From Elysia marginata (lineage: Eukaryota; Mollusca; Gastropoda; Plakobranchidae), in NCBI GenBank assembly GCA_019649035.1, contig BMAT01009499.1:323540-344698 (forward strand): DNA of 21,159 nt, read 5' to 3'. The notes beneath the pieces were generated by a model. It was not told the DNA's origin and did no database searches. It saw nothing but the letters and a program-made list of their open reading frames with translations. The position numbers and the translations under genes were made by a program. Each line of letters begins with the position of its first letter. The first letter of the stretch is position 1. Below, one piece after another: positions 1 through 8,930 of the stretch.

Positions 1-241
1 TGTTGGACATGCTCTTCGCAACCAAAGAACATTGCTTATGAAAACTGTGTGTGAGGGAAGGCTGGATAGCAGAAGAAGGAAGGGAAGACCACCAATATCA
101 CTTGTAACCAACTTGACAACGGCCTGTGGTTTAAGTTTGCATCAAATCGTCCAGAAAAGTCAGGACGGAGCTGGATGGCAGCAGAAGGTGAGATCGTCGA
201 TTGCTACGGCCAACACTGCACCCGGTGACGCCGACAGGTGA
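1..241 (+). mobile_element. LINE ORF2 C-terminal end, partial at window edge
   Basis: The frame is open from base 2 to a TGA at 239-241, about 79 codons with no in-frame stop. It reads VGHALRNQ, then CEGRL, a basic stretch leading to GRPPISLV, then CGLSLHQIVQ, a GW pair and a final DADR. I recall this order (GHxLRN, arginine-rich/GRP, CGLSL, W, DADR end) from the extreme C-termini of non-LTR retrotransposon proteins annotated as endonuclease-reverse transcriptase in invertebrates. The reverse-transcriptase core would lie outside the window. The fragment is intact where visible, so it may be fairly young. I cannot assign the LINE clade. The stop codon falls in a duplicated 9-mer, GACAGGTGA (233-241 and 242-250), and the minisatellite starts 14 bases after the stop. 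Confidence 0.7.
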
Positions 242-254
242 GACAGGTGAGATA

Positions 255-1110
255 GAACAGAGTAAATGAGATATCTATAGAACAGGGCAAAAGAGGTATC
301 TATAAAACAGGGTGAATGAGGTATCTATAGAACAGGATGAATGAGGTATCTATAGAACAGGGTGAATGGGTTATCTATAGAACCGGGTGAATGGGTTTTC
401 TATAGAACGGGGTAAATGAGGTATCTATAGAACAGAGTAAATGAGGTATCTATAGAGCACAGTAAATGAGGTATCTTTAGAACAGGGTAAATGAGGTATC
501 TATAGAACAGGGTGAATGAGGTATCTTTAGAACAGGGTGAATGAGGTATCCATAGAACAGAGTAAATGAGGTATCTGTAGAACAGAGTAAATGAGGTATC
601 TAAAGAACAGGGGGAATGAGGTATCTATAGAACAGGGTGAATGAGATTATCATAGGAACATAGTAAATGAGGTATCTATATAGAACAGGGTGAATGAGGT
701 ATCTATAGAACAGGGTGAATGAGGTATCTATAGAACAGGGCGAATGAGGTATCTTTTGAACAGGGTGAATAAGGTATCTATAGAACAGGGCGAATGAGGT
801 ATCTATAGAACAGTGTGAATGAGGTATCTATAGAACAGTGTGAATGAGGTATCTATAGAACAGGGCGAATGAGGTATCTATAGAACAGTGTGAATGAGAT
901 TATCATAGGAAAATAGTAAATGAGGTATCTATATAGAACAGGGTGCATGAGGTATCTATAGAACAAGGTGAATGAGGTATCTATAGAACAGGGCGAATGA
1001 GGTATCTTTTGAACAAGGTGAATGAGATATCAATAGAACAGGGTGAATGAGGTATCTATAGAACAGGGCGAATGAGGTATCTGTAGAACAGGGCGAATGA
1101 GGTCTCTAAA
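255..1110. repeat. 25-bp minisatellite, about 34 copies
   Basis: A tandem array of a 25-bp unit beginning GAACAGGGTGAATGAGG and ending with a TATCTATA-like segment. The span of 856 bp equals 34 units plus 6 extra bases, which come from two longer variant units. Variants change mainly the middle of the unit: GGGTGAAT, GGGCGAAT, GAGTAAAT and GTGTGAAT. The period is not a multiple of three and stops are frequent, so it is not coding. A degenerate last unit trails off to about 1130. The array starts directly beside the LINE end. Confidence 0.95.
641..1110. repeat. 253-bp higher-order repeat inside the minisatellite
   Basis: Two landmark variants recur at the same spacing. ATGAGATTATCATAGGAA starts at 641 and 894, and ATCTTTTGAACA starts at 751 and 1004; both pairs are 253 bp apart. 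Ten units (250 bp) plus 3 extra bases in the variant units account for the spacing. A block of ten units was therefore duplicated as a whole, and the second copy runs out near 1110. Single-base differences between the blocks show that the duplication is not brand new. Confidence 0.85.
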
Positions 1111-2160
1111 AAACATAGCAAGTGACGTTATAAAATAGTTTTAAATAATCATAGAAATAAAAATATCAAAGAAACAAAAGAAGAAACGCTTGTACAAAAC
1201 CTGTTACCATCTTGTTCTTTCTAATACCCCTTTTTTATCTCGTTTTTTCACTGTAATAGACACATGGAATGTTATCTACACGGGAGAAGGCACAATTAAC
1301 TAAGACCAAAAGATGCGATACAACCAGGTTTGTTAGATAAATGTTTGCATGTGAAAATACGTGTAGTTGCATGGTATACTTGCAAGTATTATCGAGAGTT
1401 ACGGGGTCAATTTGCTTCGCAAAATCAACATCAACCGTTGCTAGTCAAACCAATAAATAAAGCTGCAGTTTCGACTTGTATTTTTGTGTATAATCCCAAA
1501 CAGTATCTTTAACTAAGAGCAAGTCGGGGCAACATAGACCTTATATCTGCTGAAGATGTGACAGTATTTCAATAAAATAGCTACGTGGTATCCGCCATTT
1601 ATAAAGTGAGTACTTTTACATGGCGTTAGCTACACTTGCAGCTCATAAAGATTCAGAGATGGTTTCCAAAACAAAAATAAATGTTGAGTTAATTTGTGTT
1701 TCTAGCGACTACTCATATGCTAACTTATCAGAAATCAATTACATGTACTTTAAAGGCCAAATCTTTTTTTTTTTTGGGAAAACACAGATCTCGTTGTCTT
1801 GTACTTCACAAGCTGTTCGCTTTGATCATCGCTTGTATCAAAAGATTGTTGTTAAATTATAGTCTTTTAACTTAAAAAAACATCATATAATAATGTGAAA
1901 AAACTTAAACAAATTAACAGAAATAAGATTTTTATAATGTAGAAACCACTTGATGAATAATGCCGGTGCAATTTAATCGACATTTGGTGGTAGTCAGAGT
2001 CTAAGAACTCTATCCAATGTGCAAGATTTCTATTTTGACCGGACTAGAGTAGTCTTAGCCCGCAACGGTAATTTAATATCAAAGTGCTGAACTGAACCAA
2101 ATATACCGATAACTGAAGAACTTCTTGTACTGCAGCAATTTTTAGCCATCTATATTATTA
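1111..2160. other. AT-rich intergenic stretch, nothing recognised
   Basis: There is no conserved coding pattern, RNA gene or clear repeat here. The short open frames (for example 1620-1862) have no recognisable motif and are spanned by homopolymer runs such as the T run near 1764-1775. One TACATGTA palindrome lies near 1740. Confidence 0.6.
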
Positions 2161-3258
2161 TCTCAGTAACTGTACTAAAGAGACCACACAAAAAAAACCC
2201 AATGACAATGTATGCTACATCCACAGCCAAAGTATCCCACCCCCATCAATCACAGAAACCTGCAGTCTCAAACAAATCCGTCACATGAACGAGCTGGACG
2301 AGGTAGAAAAGAAAGCACCTAAAGTACTAACAACCTCAGAAGCCGAGACAAAAGATTACAATGACTAAAACCCTCAAGACCCAGCAAATGGAAAAAGAGA
2401 AGTGAACAATTAAAAAAATCACTTGGTTCAACCCACCATTATGGTAAAAAAAACCGCCGCCACTAACATAAGGAAAACATTCTTCACACTGGTGAACACA
2501 TTTTTTTCAACCAGACCACAACCTACACATAATTATAGATAAAAAACACCAATAAGCTAAATTATAGTGAACAATGTAAAAAAATCAAACAAAAACACAG
2601 TAAGTCAATCCTAATAAAAGACAAAGGAAAAAAAAGAAAGACATAGCTGCAGGAAAAAACAACTGTCCACTCAAAGGCAAGTTTAGCAGGCGAATGTAAC
2701 TCAAGAAGACAGAAAAGAAACAGAAACATTAGAATCACGGAGAATGATAATCAAAACAAGGCACAACCAACAAAATTCAAGCTTCAAGGTTGACCATAAA
2801 AGATATTCAATGTCACTAACCGAACATAATCTATAAAACTGAAAGAGGAATATACCAAGTTTAACATCTCACAGGAAATATTAAAACAGGTCCAAGTATA
2901 TTCTACAAAAAGGAACAAATGCAATCTTTGCTCATCTGAAAAGTTCTTTACTCGAGCAAAAAACTCAATTTACACGCATCCTGACATGGGGCATGCACCG
3001 CAAAAACAACCGAGTTGTTTAGAAAATTTCACAGCCGCAGAAGGAAAGAAGAAACCGCCTTAGAAACCTTACCCGAATAGAGCAAAAAACGTAGTTTGGT
3101 AGGTCCGTGACCTCCACATAATCTAAGATCCTTTAAAAAAGTCGAGTACTTTTAAGAATCAGGAAGATATCTGTCTGCACAGAAAAAAGACATCTAGTGG
3201 AAAATTTCACGACACCGGAAATAAGCAGGAATCAACTATGATAAAACTTACCTAAAGA
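2160..3258. other. A-rich, T-poor strand-asymmetric block, possible old element
   Basis: For about 1.1 kb the + strand is strikingly rich in A and C and poor in T, unlike the AT-balanced flanks. Short open stretches occur, for example one coding CSLKQIRHMNELDEVEKK from about 2262, ending within about 35 codons, but no domain is recognisable. Strand asymmetry of this kind is typical of the sense strand of some retroelements and of single-strand-exposed DNA. Internal diverged direct repeats lie near its right end, and a hairpin marks the boundary. Its identity is unknown. Confidence 0.4.
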
Positions 3259-3262
3259 GAGC
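3022..3262. repeat. Pair of diverged direct repeats, about 178 bp apart
   Basis: GAAAATTTCAC occurs at 3022 and again at 3200. In both places it is followed over about 62-63 bp by a similar series: a purine-rich stretch, then CCTTACCCGAATAGAGC in the first copy and CTTACCTAAAGAGAGC in the second. The bases just upstream (GCACCGCAAAAACAA and GCACAGAAAAAAGA) also align. This is an old tandem or internal duplication of roughly 90 bp or more. Confidence 0.6.
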
Positions 3263-3309
3263 GACAAGCTTGAAACAGGCCTGTCGTAAGGTAGGCCTTC
3301 CTTGTCGCT
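3260..3309. repeat. Two-tier hairpin at the right edge of the A-rich block
   Basis: AGCGACAAG (3260-3268) pairs perfectly with CTTGTCGCT (3301-3309). Inside, two copies of the self-complementary AGGCCT can pair as a second stem, separated by about ten bases, and the right arm is followed by a short T run. It may be the terminal structure of a mobile element or a chance foldback. Confidence 0.65.
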
Positions 3310-3389
3310 TTTCATTAATAGTTCTATAAGCTATTTTTATGAAGCTGAGCACTTTTTAGACCATGTACTCTATCAGGAAAATATGTATT

Positions 3390-3520
3390 TTTATATCTAT
3401 CGATCTAACAATATGTCTTTACAACAATCTCTCTCTCTATCTACCTATCCATCCCTTTGTTAATTTATCAATCTAATTATTATCTTCTATTAATCTATCT
3501 ACGTGTCTGTATATTTCCAT
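3390..3520. repeat. Degenerate TCTA/TC-rich simple repeat
   Basis: An interrupted run of TCTA, CTAT and TCTC motifs, including a TCTCTCTCTCTATCTA stretch near 3428-3443. No gene is visible here or in the pyrimidine-rich sequence up to 3600. Confidence 0.7.
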
Positions 3521-3746
3521 CAATATGTCTTACTGCTGGGAAACGCTGTCACTTCTGTTTCTCTTTTTTTTTCTTCTTTCTCCTTAAGCTCAACAATAGC
3601 ATTAGTCTTCCAAGATGGCTTTTTAGTGCTTCAGACCACTGCTAGCGAGGTATTTGCTGTAATTTTTTTTACCAGACAGCCATACACCAGAGTACATTTT
3701 ACAAAGACCCATCCTTTTAATTCTCCATTACCCACACTTACAAGCT

Positions 3747-3769
3747 CACACACACACACGCGCGCGCGC
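3747..3769. repeat. Compound (CA)n(CG)n microsatellite, Z-DNA prone
   Basis: Uninterrupted alternating pyrimidine-purine dinucleotides, CA repeats passing directly into CG repeats, about 23 bp long. This pattern is the classic sequence requirement for the left-handed Z form. Confidence 0.9.
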
Positions 3770-4640
3770 TCGCACATTGACACTCCTGTAGAGTTCCATG
3801 TTCTCGAAGCACTCGGGAAACAATTTAAAGACGACATCATTAAAAGCGCGGTTTTTCCCGCTAGCTGCGAGGAAGCAATCGCGCGTCCAGTGTAATCTAA
3901 TCGTCTGCTCTCCCCAGACACCTTGGCCTGGCGCCTGGTCGACCAGGCAAGCTTGTCCTGGGAGGGTTGAGTAAAGACTTCACACCGTACTCAATTGAAT
4001 GGGAATCCTCTCTGCTATTAGTATCATTTCAGCATCTTACCGCAGCGTGCTTTGACCAAACTTAATTAAAAACAGTAGCAAAAATTTGTTGTGAGCTCCT
4101 TTGTGACATCAAGACCAATGCTGAAGCTGATGCTATTATTGCTCAAGATGTAAAAGATACTACTTAATATAAACTAAAAAAAAATATTTTTGATGCAATT
4201 AAGTTCTTTTATCTCTGCTATCCTTTTCCTTTAAAAAAAAGTTGTGGTCTAAGAATCATAGGAGCGAATTAATAAAGCATCGCTTATTTTTCCTTTCCTT
4301 TTTATTTATTGACTGTTGCTCTTCGTAGCCAATAACTAGCACTACTTGTAAGCATCGTAGTGAACATTTCTATATCCACGAATGCCATTTCGATGAGCAA
4401 AGGAGTGCACCTTCCTCCTACACCTCTAGAGGGAGAGCCAGCCATTAAATTAGCCGTCACCTCGAGGACCAGAAGAAACAGGTTCTGGTCGAGCCAGAAT
4501 GAATTGTTCACACTCTAGACGGTCAGCCATTAGCCGGCCACCCCGAGCCGCTTGCGGGAATTCTCAAACAAGCGTCAGAGCGGGCGCCACGCAGTTCAAA
4601 GGTTAAGTCTCTATCGATCTGCTAGCACCAGAGGAAACCA
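3770..4640. other. Non-coding stretch with a higher-complexity island
   Basis: A perfect 16-bp palindrome, GCCTGGTCGACCAGGC, lies at 3933-3948. From about 4300 to 4640 the sequence becomes less AT-rich and free of simple repeats. It has an imperfect hairpin at 4461-4493 (CTCGA, GGA bulge, CCAGAA against TTCTGGTCGAG). CAGCCATTA occurs twice, once inside CCATTAAATTAGCC, which carries two ATTA homeodomain-type cores. No open frame is convincing. This would be consistent with a cis-regulatory element, but nothing in the sequence alone proves it. Confidence 0.35.
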
Positions 4641-4679
4641 TCTTGAGCTTCTCGCACAAATTGATGATTAATAATAGAC

Positions 4680-4698
4680 GGGAGGGAGGGGTTTGGGG
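4680..4698 (+). other. Canonical G-quadruplex motif
   Basis: Four G runs, GGG-A-GGG-A-GGGG-TTT-GGGG, with loops of 1, 1 and 3 bases, meet the usual G3+N1-7 rule on the + strand. Confidence 0.8.
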
Positions 4699-4699
4699 T

Positions 4700-5293
4700 T
4701 AGTTTTCAACGTACATTCTCCTTTTTTCACAATTTGCCCGATGTACCTCTTTGAGCTCATCTACACTTTTTCATCCACAATTCTAATAATTGCCTTTTTT
4801 CTGGCAAAATCGACAATAAAGTTAAACTATAAAACTACTTAATGTGTTACAATTTCGCCTGTCAATATAGTTACTGCAGGCTGAAAACTTTTTGAAATAA
4901 AGTGCAATAACTATTTCTATGTATGTCTAAAACCAACGCTTGCTTATGTTTATGCTTTTCTGGCTGTTATCTTTTCAAATCGAAGTTTGCTTTTAGCAAA
5001 GAGTTTCTTTTTTGTTGGCCCTTAATCAAAATTTCAAAATACATGCATATAACATCAGCCGCTAAATTGAGCGCATGCTTAAAAAAGACCGGAGATTTCC
5101 ATGAATCGAAAACCATTAGTGATGGTTATGCTCAGTTTGAGAGAATGAGTGCTAGGTTAACGTCAGGCAGTGTAAAAGAAGAAGAAACATGGACAAAGTG
5201 CTACAAAGAAAGAGAGAGAAAGATAAATAAACTCTGAAAATTCCGAGACACATAAATATCTTTCTCTCTCACACAGCCCCCATCGTTTTTCCG

Positions 5294-5297
<4 letters not shown>
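4700..5297. other. AT-rich stretch, nothing recognised
   Basis: An ATG-initiated frame of 104 codons lies at 4923-5237, but its composition is haphazard, it has no recognisable motif, and no splice or promoter context supports it. I treat this stretch as non-coding. Confidence 0.55.

Positions 5298-5330
<33 letters not shown>
5298..5330. repeat. (CT)n microsatellite
   Basis: An unbroken 33-bp CT tract, with imperfect CT-rich sequence on both sides up to about 5360. Confidence 0.95.
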
Positions 5331-5335
<5 letters not shown>

Positions 5336-5339
5336 TTCT

Positions 5340-6060
5340 CTATTTATCTCTTTATCTCTGTCTTCCTCAGTCACTGTTTAAAATGGCTTCCAATCTCATC
5401 ATCTTACAAGCGTCTCCCCACAGATTCTGCCTAATTCAGCCCAGCACTGCTCATTTATAATTCACTGATCGGAAGGCCTGGGCCCTTCACACCAACCCAT
5501 CTCTTCGTTTCCCTATCACTCGAATAGTTAAACATATCCCCGCAGTGATGATTTGGCCTCGATCACCCCAGGACAGGAAATACTTGAAGACACTTCGTTT
5601 ATCTAACCCAATGATTCTCCTAGCTTGGCAATTACATGAGAGCCCATCCAAAATGTATCCCCTCACTTTCTGCTCACGTTCTCTGTCAAGCAGCTTAAGA
5701 TGAAAGCTGGGCTTCCATACAGCTATTGATATCTTAAAGTCCACGGGCCGGCGCCATTTTGCGTTCTTTCCATTCGTCCCCTGCGGCGTCACAACTTGAG
5801 TATTTCCGTCGTCTCCTGAAGACTTCGCAAGGGTCATTTCCTCTCGCTGATCTCTTCCTAAGAGCTCGGTTATCGTATGTTTCAAATCTGTGCATCTATG
5901 AATATCTGATGACTTAGAGAGAAAATCCGTTGACAAAAAGATAACAAAGTAGAACAATAATTTGTAATGTGTAAGATATTGATGGTCTTGGTTTTGGCAT
6001 TGGGCGGAAAACAAAGCCAAGTCAAAAGCCAGGACAAGTCTTTACAAAGCATAATGAACG
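5340..6060. other. Higher-complexity non-repetitive island
   Basis: This block has more balanced base composition than its flanks and almost no simple repeats. It includes CAATTACATGAG near 5631 and a GC-rich CCACGGGCCGGCGCCATTTT near 5741. The minus strand holds a long open frame (5487-6020), but it begins with TTG and the first ATG leaves only about 116 codons. No domain or splice signal supports a gene. Conserved non-coding DNA is one possible reading, and it needs comparison with another species. Confidence 0.3.
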
Positions 6061-6190
6061 ACAGGATTATAAACTACGCCTACTATTAATTACCGTAGTC
6101 TTCAACTTTTAATCCTTCTCATGCAGGTTGGTATAATTAGTGGATCATTCTATGCTATTCTTTTAGTGTCGCTTTCTTTGACCTAAAATT

Positions 6191-6510
6191 AAAGATGGTG
6201 AGATTGGTTGGTTGGTTGTTTGAATTTTAACGTCCCATTTAACTTATATCAGAGGTTATATCAGAGACGGCGCTGGGGACAATTAAAAACGTGCTACCAC
6301 ACTGGTGTAAGGAGCGCGTGCGTACACCACACACAGTCACATTATTCTGACACCGGGCTGACCAGACAGCAATAAATCCATAATCCCAGACACTAGGCGG
6401 ATCAGCTGCTAATACCAATTTTAAAGCCCTTGGTTTGACTCGGCGGGGGATCGAACCACGCGCCTCCTAATTTCTGAGCGAGTGTCTTACCGCTAGGTTT
6501 GAGAAAGATG
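6191..6510 (-). mobile_element. tRNA-derived SINE with 7-bp putative target duplication
   Basis: Read on the minus strand, the element starts near 6503 with a tRNA-like head. An A-box-like CTAGCGGTAAGA is followed by a perfect B box, GGTTCGATCC, at about 6448-6457. Next comes an unrelated body that includes GTCAGCCCGGTGTCAGAATA and AATGTGACTG. It ends with GGGACGTTAAAATT and a CCAACCAACCAACC-type tail, which appears as TTGGTTGGTTGG on the + strand near 6204. AAAGATG occurs at 6191-6197 and 6504-6510, exactly flanking the body, and looks like the target-site duplication. I recall this body type, with its GACGTTAAA end, from molluscan SINEs; I could not check that. Length is about 306 bp. Confidence 0.8.
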
Positions 6511-6565
6511 TGCTTATTAAAAAATAAGGTTGTTTACTAATCAACTAAACGAACCTCATATTTCG

Positions 6566-6690
6566 GGTGAGTGTTGTCTCAATCGGTAGGGCGGAGGACT
6601 TGAGGCTTCTTAAGACTCGGCGGAAGTAAAGGCGGCGAGGGAAGCAATGGCAAACTACTTCACTGTGCCGTGTAACAAAAATAATAAGGA
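6566..6690 (+). mobile_element. Probable second SINE-like fragment
   Basis: TGTCTCAATCGGTAGGGCGG resembles a tRNA 5' half (compare GTCTCAGTTGGTAGAGC). It is followed by GACTCGGCGG, a very weak B box. Then comes GGCGAGGGAAGCAATGGCAA running into CTACTTCACTGTGCC, a block that reads like a conserved repeat body, and an AAAAATAATAA tail near 6677. It sits about 60 bp from the minus-strand SINE. No target duplication was found, and the family is not identified. Confidence 0.4.
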
Positions 6691-8020
6691 CCGCGCTTTC
6701 TGTTCTAAATTATTATCAAACTTTAAGTTAACGTTTCAGGAAACCAATGACCAGAAAATAATGTTAGTAAACAAGCTTTTGCTCGAAAACTACTTACATT
6801 CATCTTTATATAGTTTTTTTTTTCTAACGGAGCTGTGAAAAAAAAACCAAAGCACATTAAAACTCCCTGTGGAAAATGTATCAAGGCCAAACCTGCGCTC
6901 ACAAACCTAAAACATTCAAAGTGTTTCGTGTGATTAATATCGGGTAATAGGTGTTCTACTAAAATCATTTTGTGTAACCATGGTTTTAATTCTAAGAATA
7001 CTTTATAGGTTATTTAATAATCTTGCTTAGCAAAGCCTTTCCGAGTGTAAGCAGAAGTCTGAAAACTCACACCTTCTTGGTTAAATATCTGAGATAAGTT
7101 TCGGCTGTCAGATGTGTGACCTCGAGGTGTTTGCACAAAGTTTACAATACTGATAATAATGATAGCAGGAAAAGCATGAAATAATGTTTGTTTTAGTGTA
7201 GGCTTACATTAGTGCTGGGGAAAATAAATTTTGTTCCAGTAATTTTTAAACAGATATTTTAACCGCCCCCCCCCTCCAAAAAAAATATTGATAAATGTCA
7301 CGCTTTGCTTTCTTTTTTTCTTTTTTCCTTTTTATGTATTGAATGTTTCCTAAACTTTGTAGAGGGTACGAAAGCCGAAATAAAGGAAGGTGCCGGAAGA
7401 AAAAAGCGTGTTTTTTATTTTGTTTTTTTTTGTGTTATATATCGCGTTTTTAACATTGTGTTTAAAGAGAATAGGCCTAATTAATTTTTTATAATATAAT
7501 TTTCATTTTGTAATTAGTTTCTTTTGCTCTTGTCTCTTCGCAACTTTTTCGTTTTGGCCAGAAGTGTAAGGGTTCAGTCAAAGGTACTCTGGGCTTCTAA
7601 GCATTAAACGGAATAGACATAACTTAAGATTCAATTGATCTTTCCCTTGAAAGTTTGCAAAGTAAAATTCTTATCGTCAAAATACATCCACACATTACGC
7701 TCTGGTATGTATACTTACATGACAGCGACCAAAAAGAGGAGACAAGGATCAATGACGTGACAAATGACATTTTTATCACTGTCTTTAATGGTGACAGTGT
7801 TTCTTTAAATTGTCTTTTCTAATAATTCTCTAAGAAGTTTTTAATTACAATCATCTTCCTTTTACAATGTTAATTCCCCTCAGTACATCACTTTATTAAG
7901 GTCCCTACACCATTCTTGATTTTTTTTTCACTAAAAGAATATTCCGTGATTTGAAGAGCTTCGAAAAGCCATCGCGATTATTACATAAAAGAAGAGCAAT
8001 TTGTTTTGGTGTTTTCCTAT
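6690..8020. other. AT-rich intergenic stretch with homopolymers
   Basis: It holds runs of T and A, a C9 run at 7266-7274, and a small inverted repeat (CACTGTC...GACAGTG) near 7779-7800. I see no coding pattern, RNA gene or recognisable mobile element. Confidence 0.55.
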
Positions 8021-8420
8021 TGTAAAAGAGGAACGGAGAGTCGAGGAGGACAAACGACATTAGATAGGTCTCCGCGGACCACATACGAGACAGGGACTAA
8101 ATTAGCTCTTTATTGTCCCACGCCCTCCCTCTTTGTATTTGTCCATCTAGCCGTGGGCAGCGAGCTGGTCAACTGAGCAGAAGCAGACAACGAACTCCTG
8201 GGATTGCCTGCTCTGAGCAGGAACGAGTTTGATGGCGTGCCAGCTTCCTGTTCCCCAAGGGCCAGTAACTCTGGCCGATTCCGGCATATGCCAGGAAGAG
8301 GGTCGTAGCCGGCACCAGCCTCCGCCCGTGATCGTGCACACCGGCAGGCCCTCTCTACATAAACTCAGTCTATCACAAGACGCAGGAACAACTAGCCAAT
8401 TAGAGAAACAGTTACAATTT
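8020..8420. other. GC-richer non-coding island
   Basis: The stretch is clearly more GC-rich than the sequence on either side and contains no simple repeats. CCTGCTCTGAGCAGG (8207-8221) is a perfect 7-bp-arm dyad. Open frames exist on both strands (8147-8341 minus, 8229-8447 plus), as expected where stops are rare, and neither has a recognisable motif. It could be a regulatory element or an unrecognised repeat. Confidence 0.3.
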
Positions 8421-8930
8421 AGAAAAAAACTGTCATTTTCATATTAAGCTTGACTATCACCTCTTTTCACCAAAGTTAACATTGTGTCTTTCCCCCATGT
8501 ACAGACTCATTGTTTAAACTTAAATTTTCATTTGTAAAGCAATCCCCTGCAAGTGTTAAAGTAATTGATAAAGATAACATCAGATTATGCAACTTCTAAA
8601 GTACGTATATATATTACACTGATGACATTGAAAACAACATTAGATAATATTTATTTATGACCTCTCAATTCGGACTACCGTACATGAAATTCCAAGGCAA
8701 TTAAATAAAGCACAAATCTGATAGTGAACAATATCAGACACATTTGATATTTTTGCTCTCATTTTTACGTCAACATGGTTTGAGCATGGCGGCGTTTTGT
8801 TGAGCACGCTTCCTTTTTAGAAGAAAAGAAGAAAGAAAAAAAAAACAGAAAAGGTTAAATGTCAAAAACTTTTGATACTGTAACTGTTTTTACTAATCAA
8901 AGCAAAAATATTGAGCCCCGTGGTCATTGC
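8420..8930. other. AT-rich stretch, nothing recognised
   Basis: Scattered A and T runs and a purine-rich patch near 8820-8855; no gene or element is visible. Confidence 0.55.

Noticed and set aside
255-1110. CRISPR-like direct repeat array
   Set aside because: The 25-bp units are head-to-tail with no unique spacers, and the surroundings are eukaryotic; it is a minisatellite.
1620-1862. 80-codon + strand frame
   Set aside because: It includes a long phenylalanine run from a T homopolymer and shows no recognisable motif.
3503-3921. Overlapping frames on both strands of 96-130 codons
   Set aside because: Both run through the TC-rich and CA/CG microsatellites, which are free of stops by composition; there is no domain content.
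4923-5237. 104-codon ATG-initiated + strand frame
   Set aside because: Haphazard composition, no motif, AT-rich surroundings and no splice sites of note; a frame of this length is expected by chance somewhere in 21 kb.
5487-6020. 177-codon minus-strand open frame as a protein gene
   Set aside because: It begins with TTG rather than ATG, has no recognisable domain, and no promoter, splice or poly(A) context. It is more likely a low-stop stretch in complex non-coding DNA.
6420-6503. A functional tRNA gene on the minus strand
   Set aside because: The A- and B-box-like elements are present, but the sequence continues into a SINE body and tail with a flanking duplication, and I could not fit a clean acceptor stem.
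8147-8447. Frames on both strands of the GC-richer island
   Set aside because: Simultaneous open frames on both strands reflect low stop frequency in GC-rich DNA; neither has a motif.
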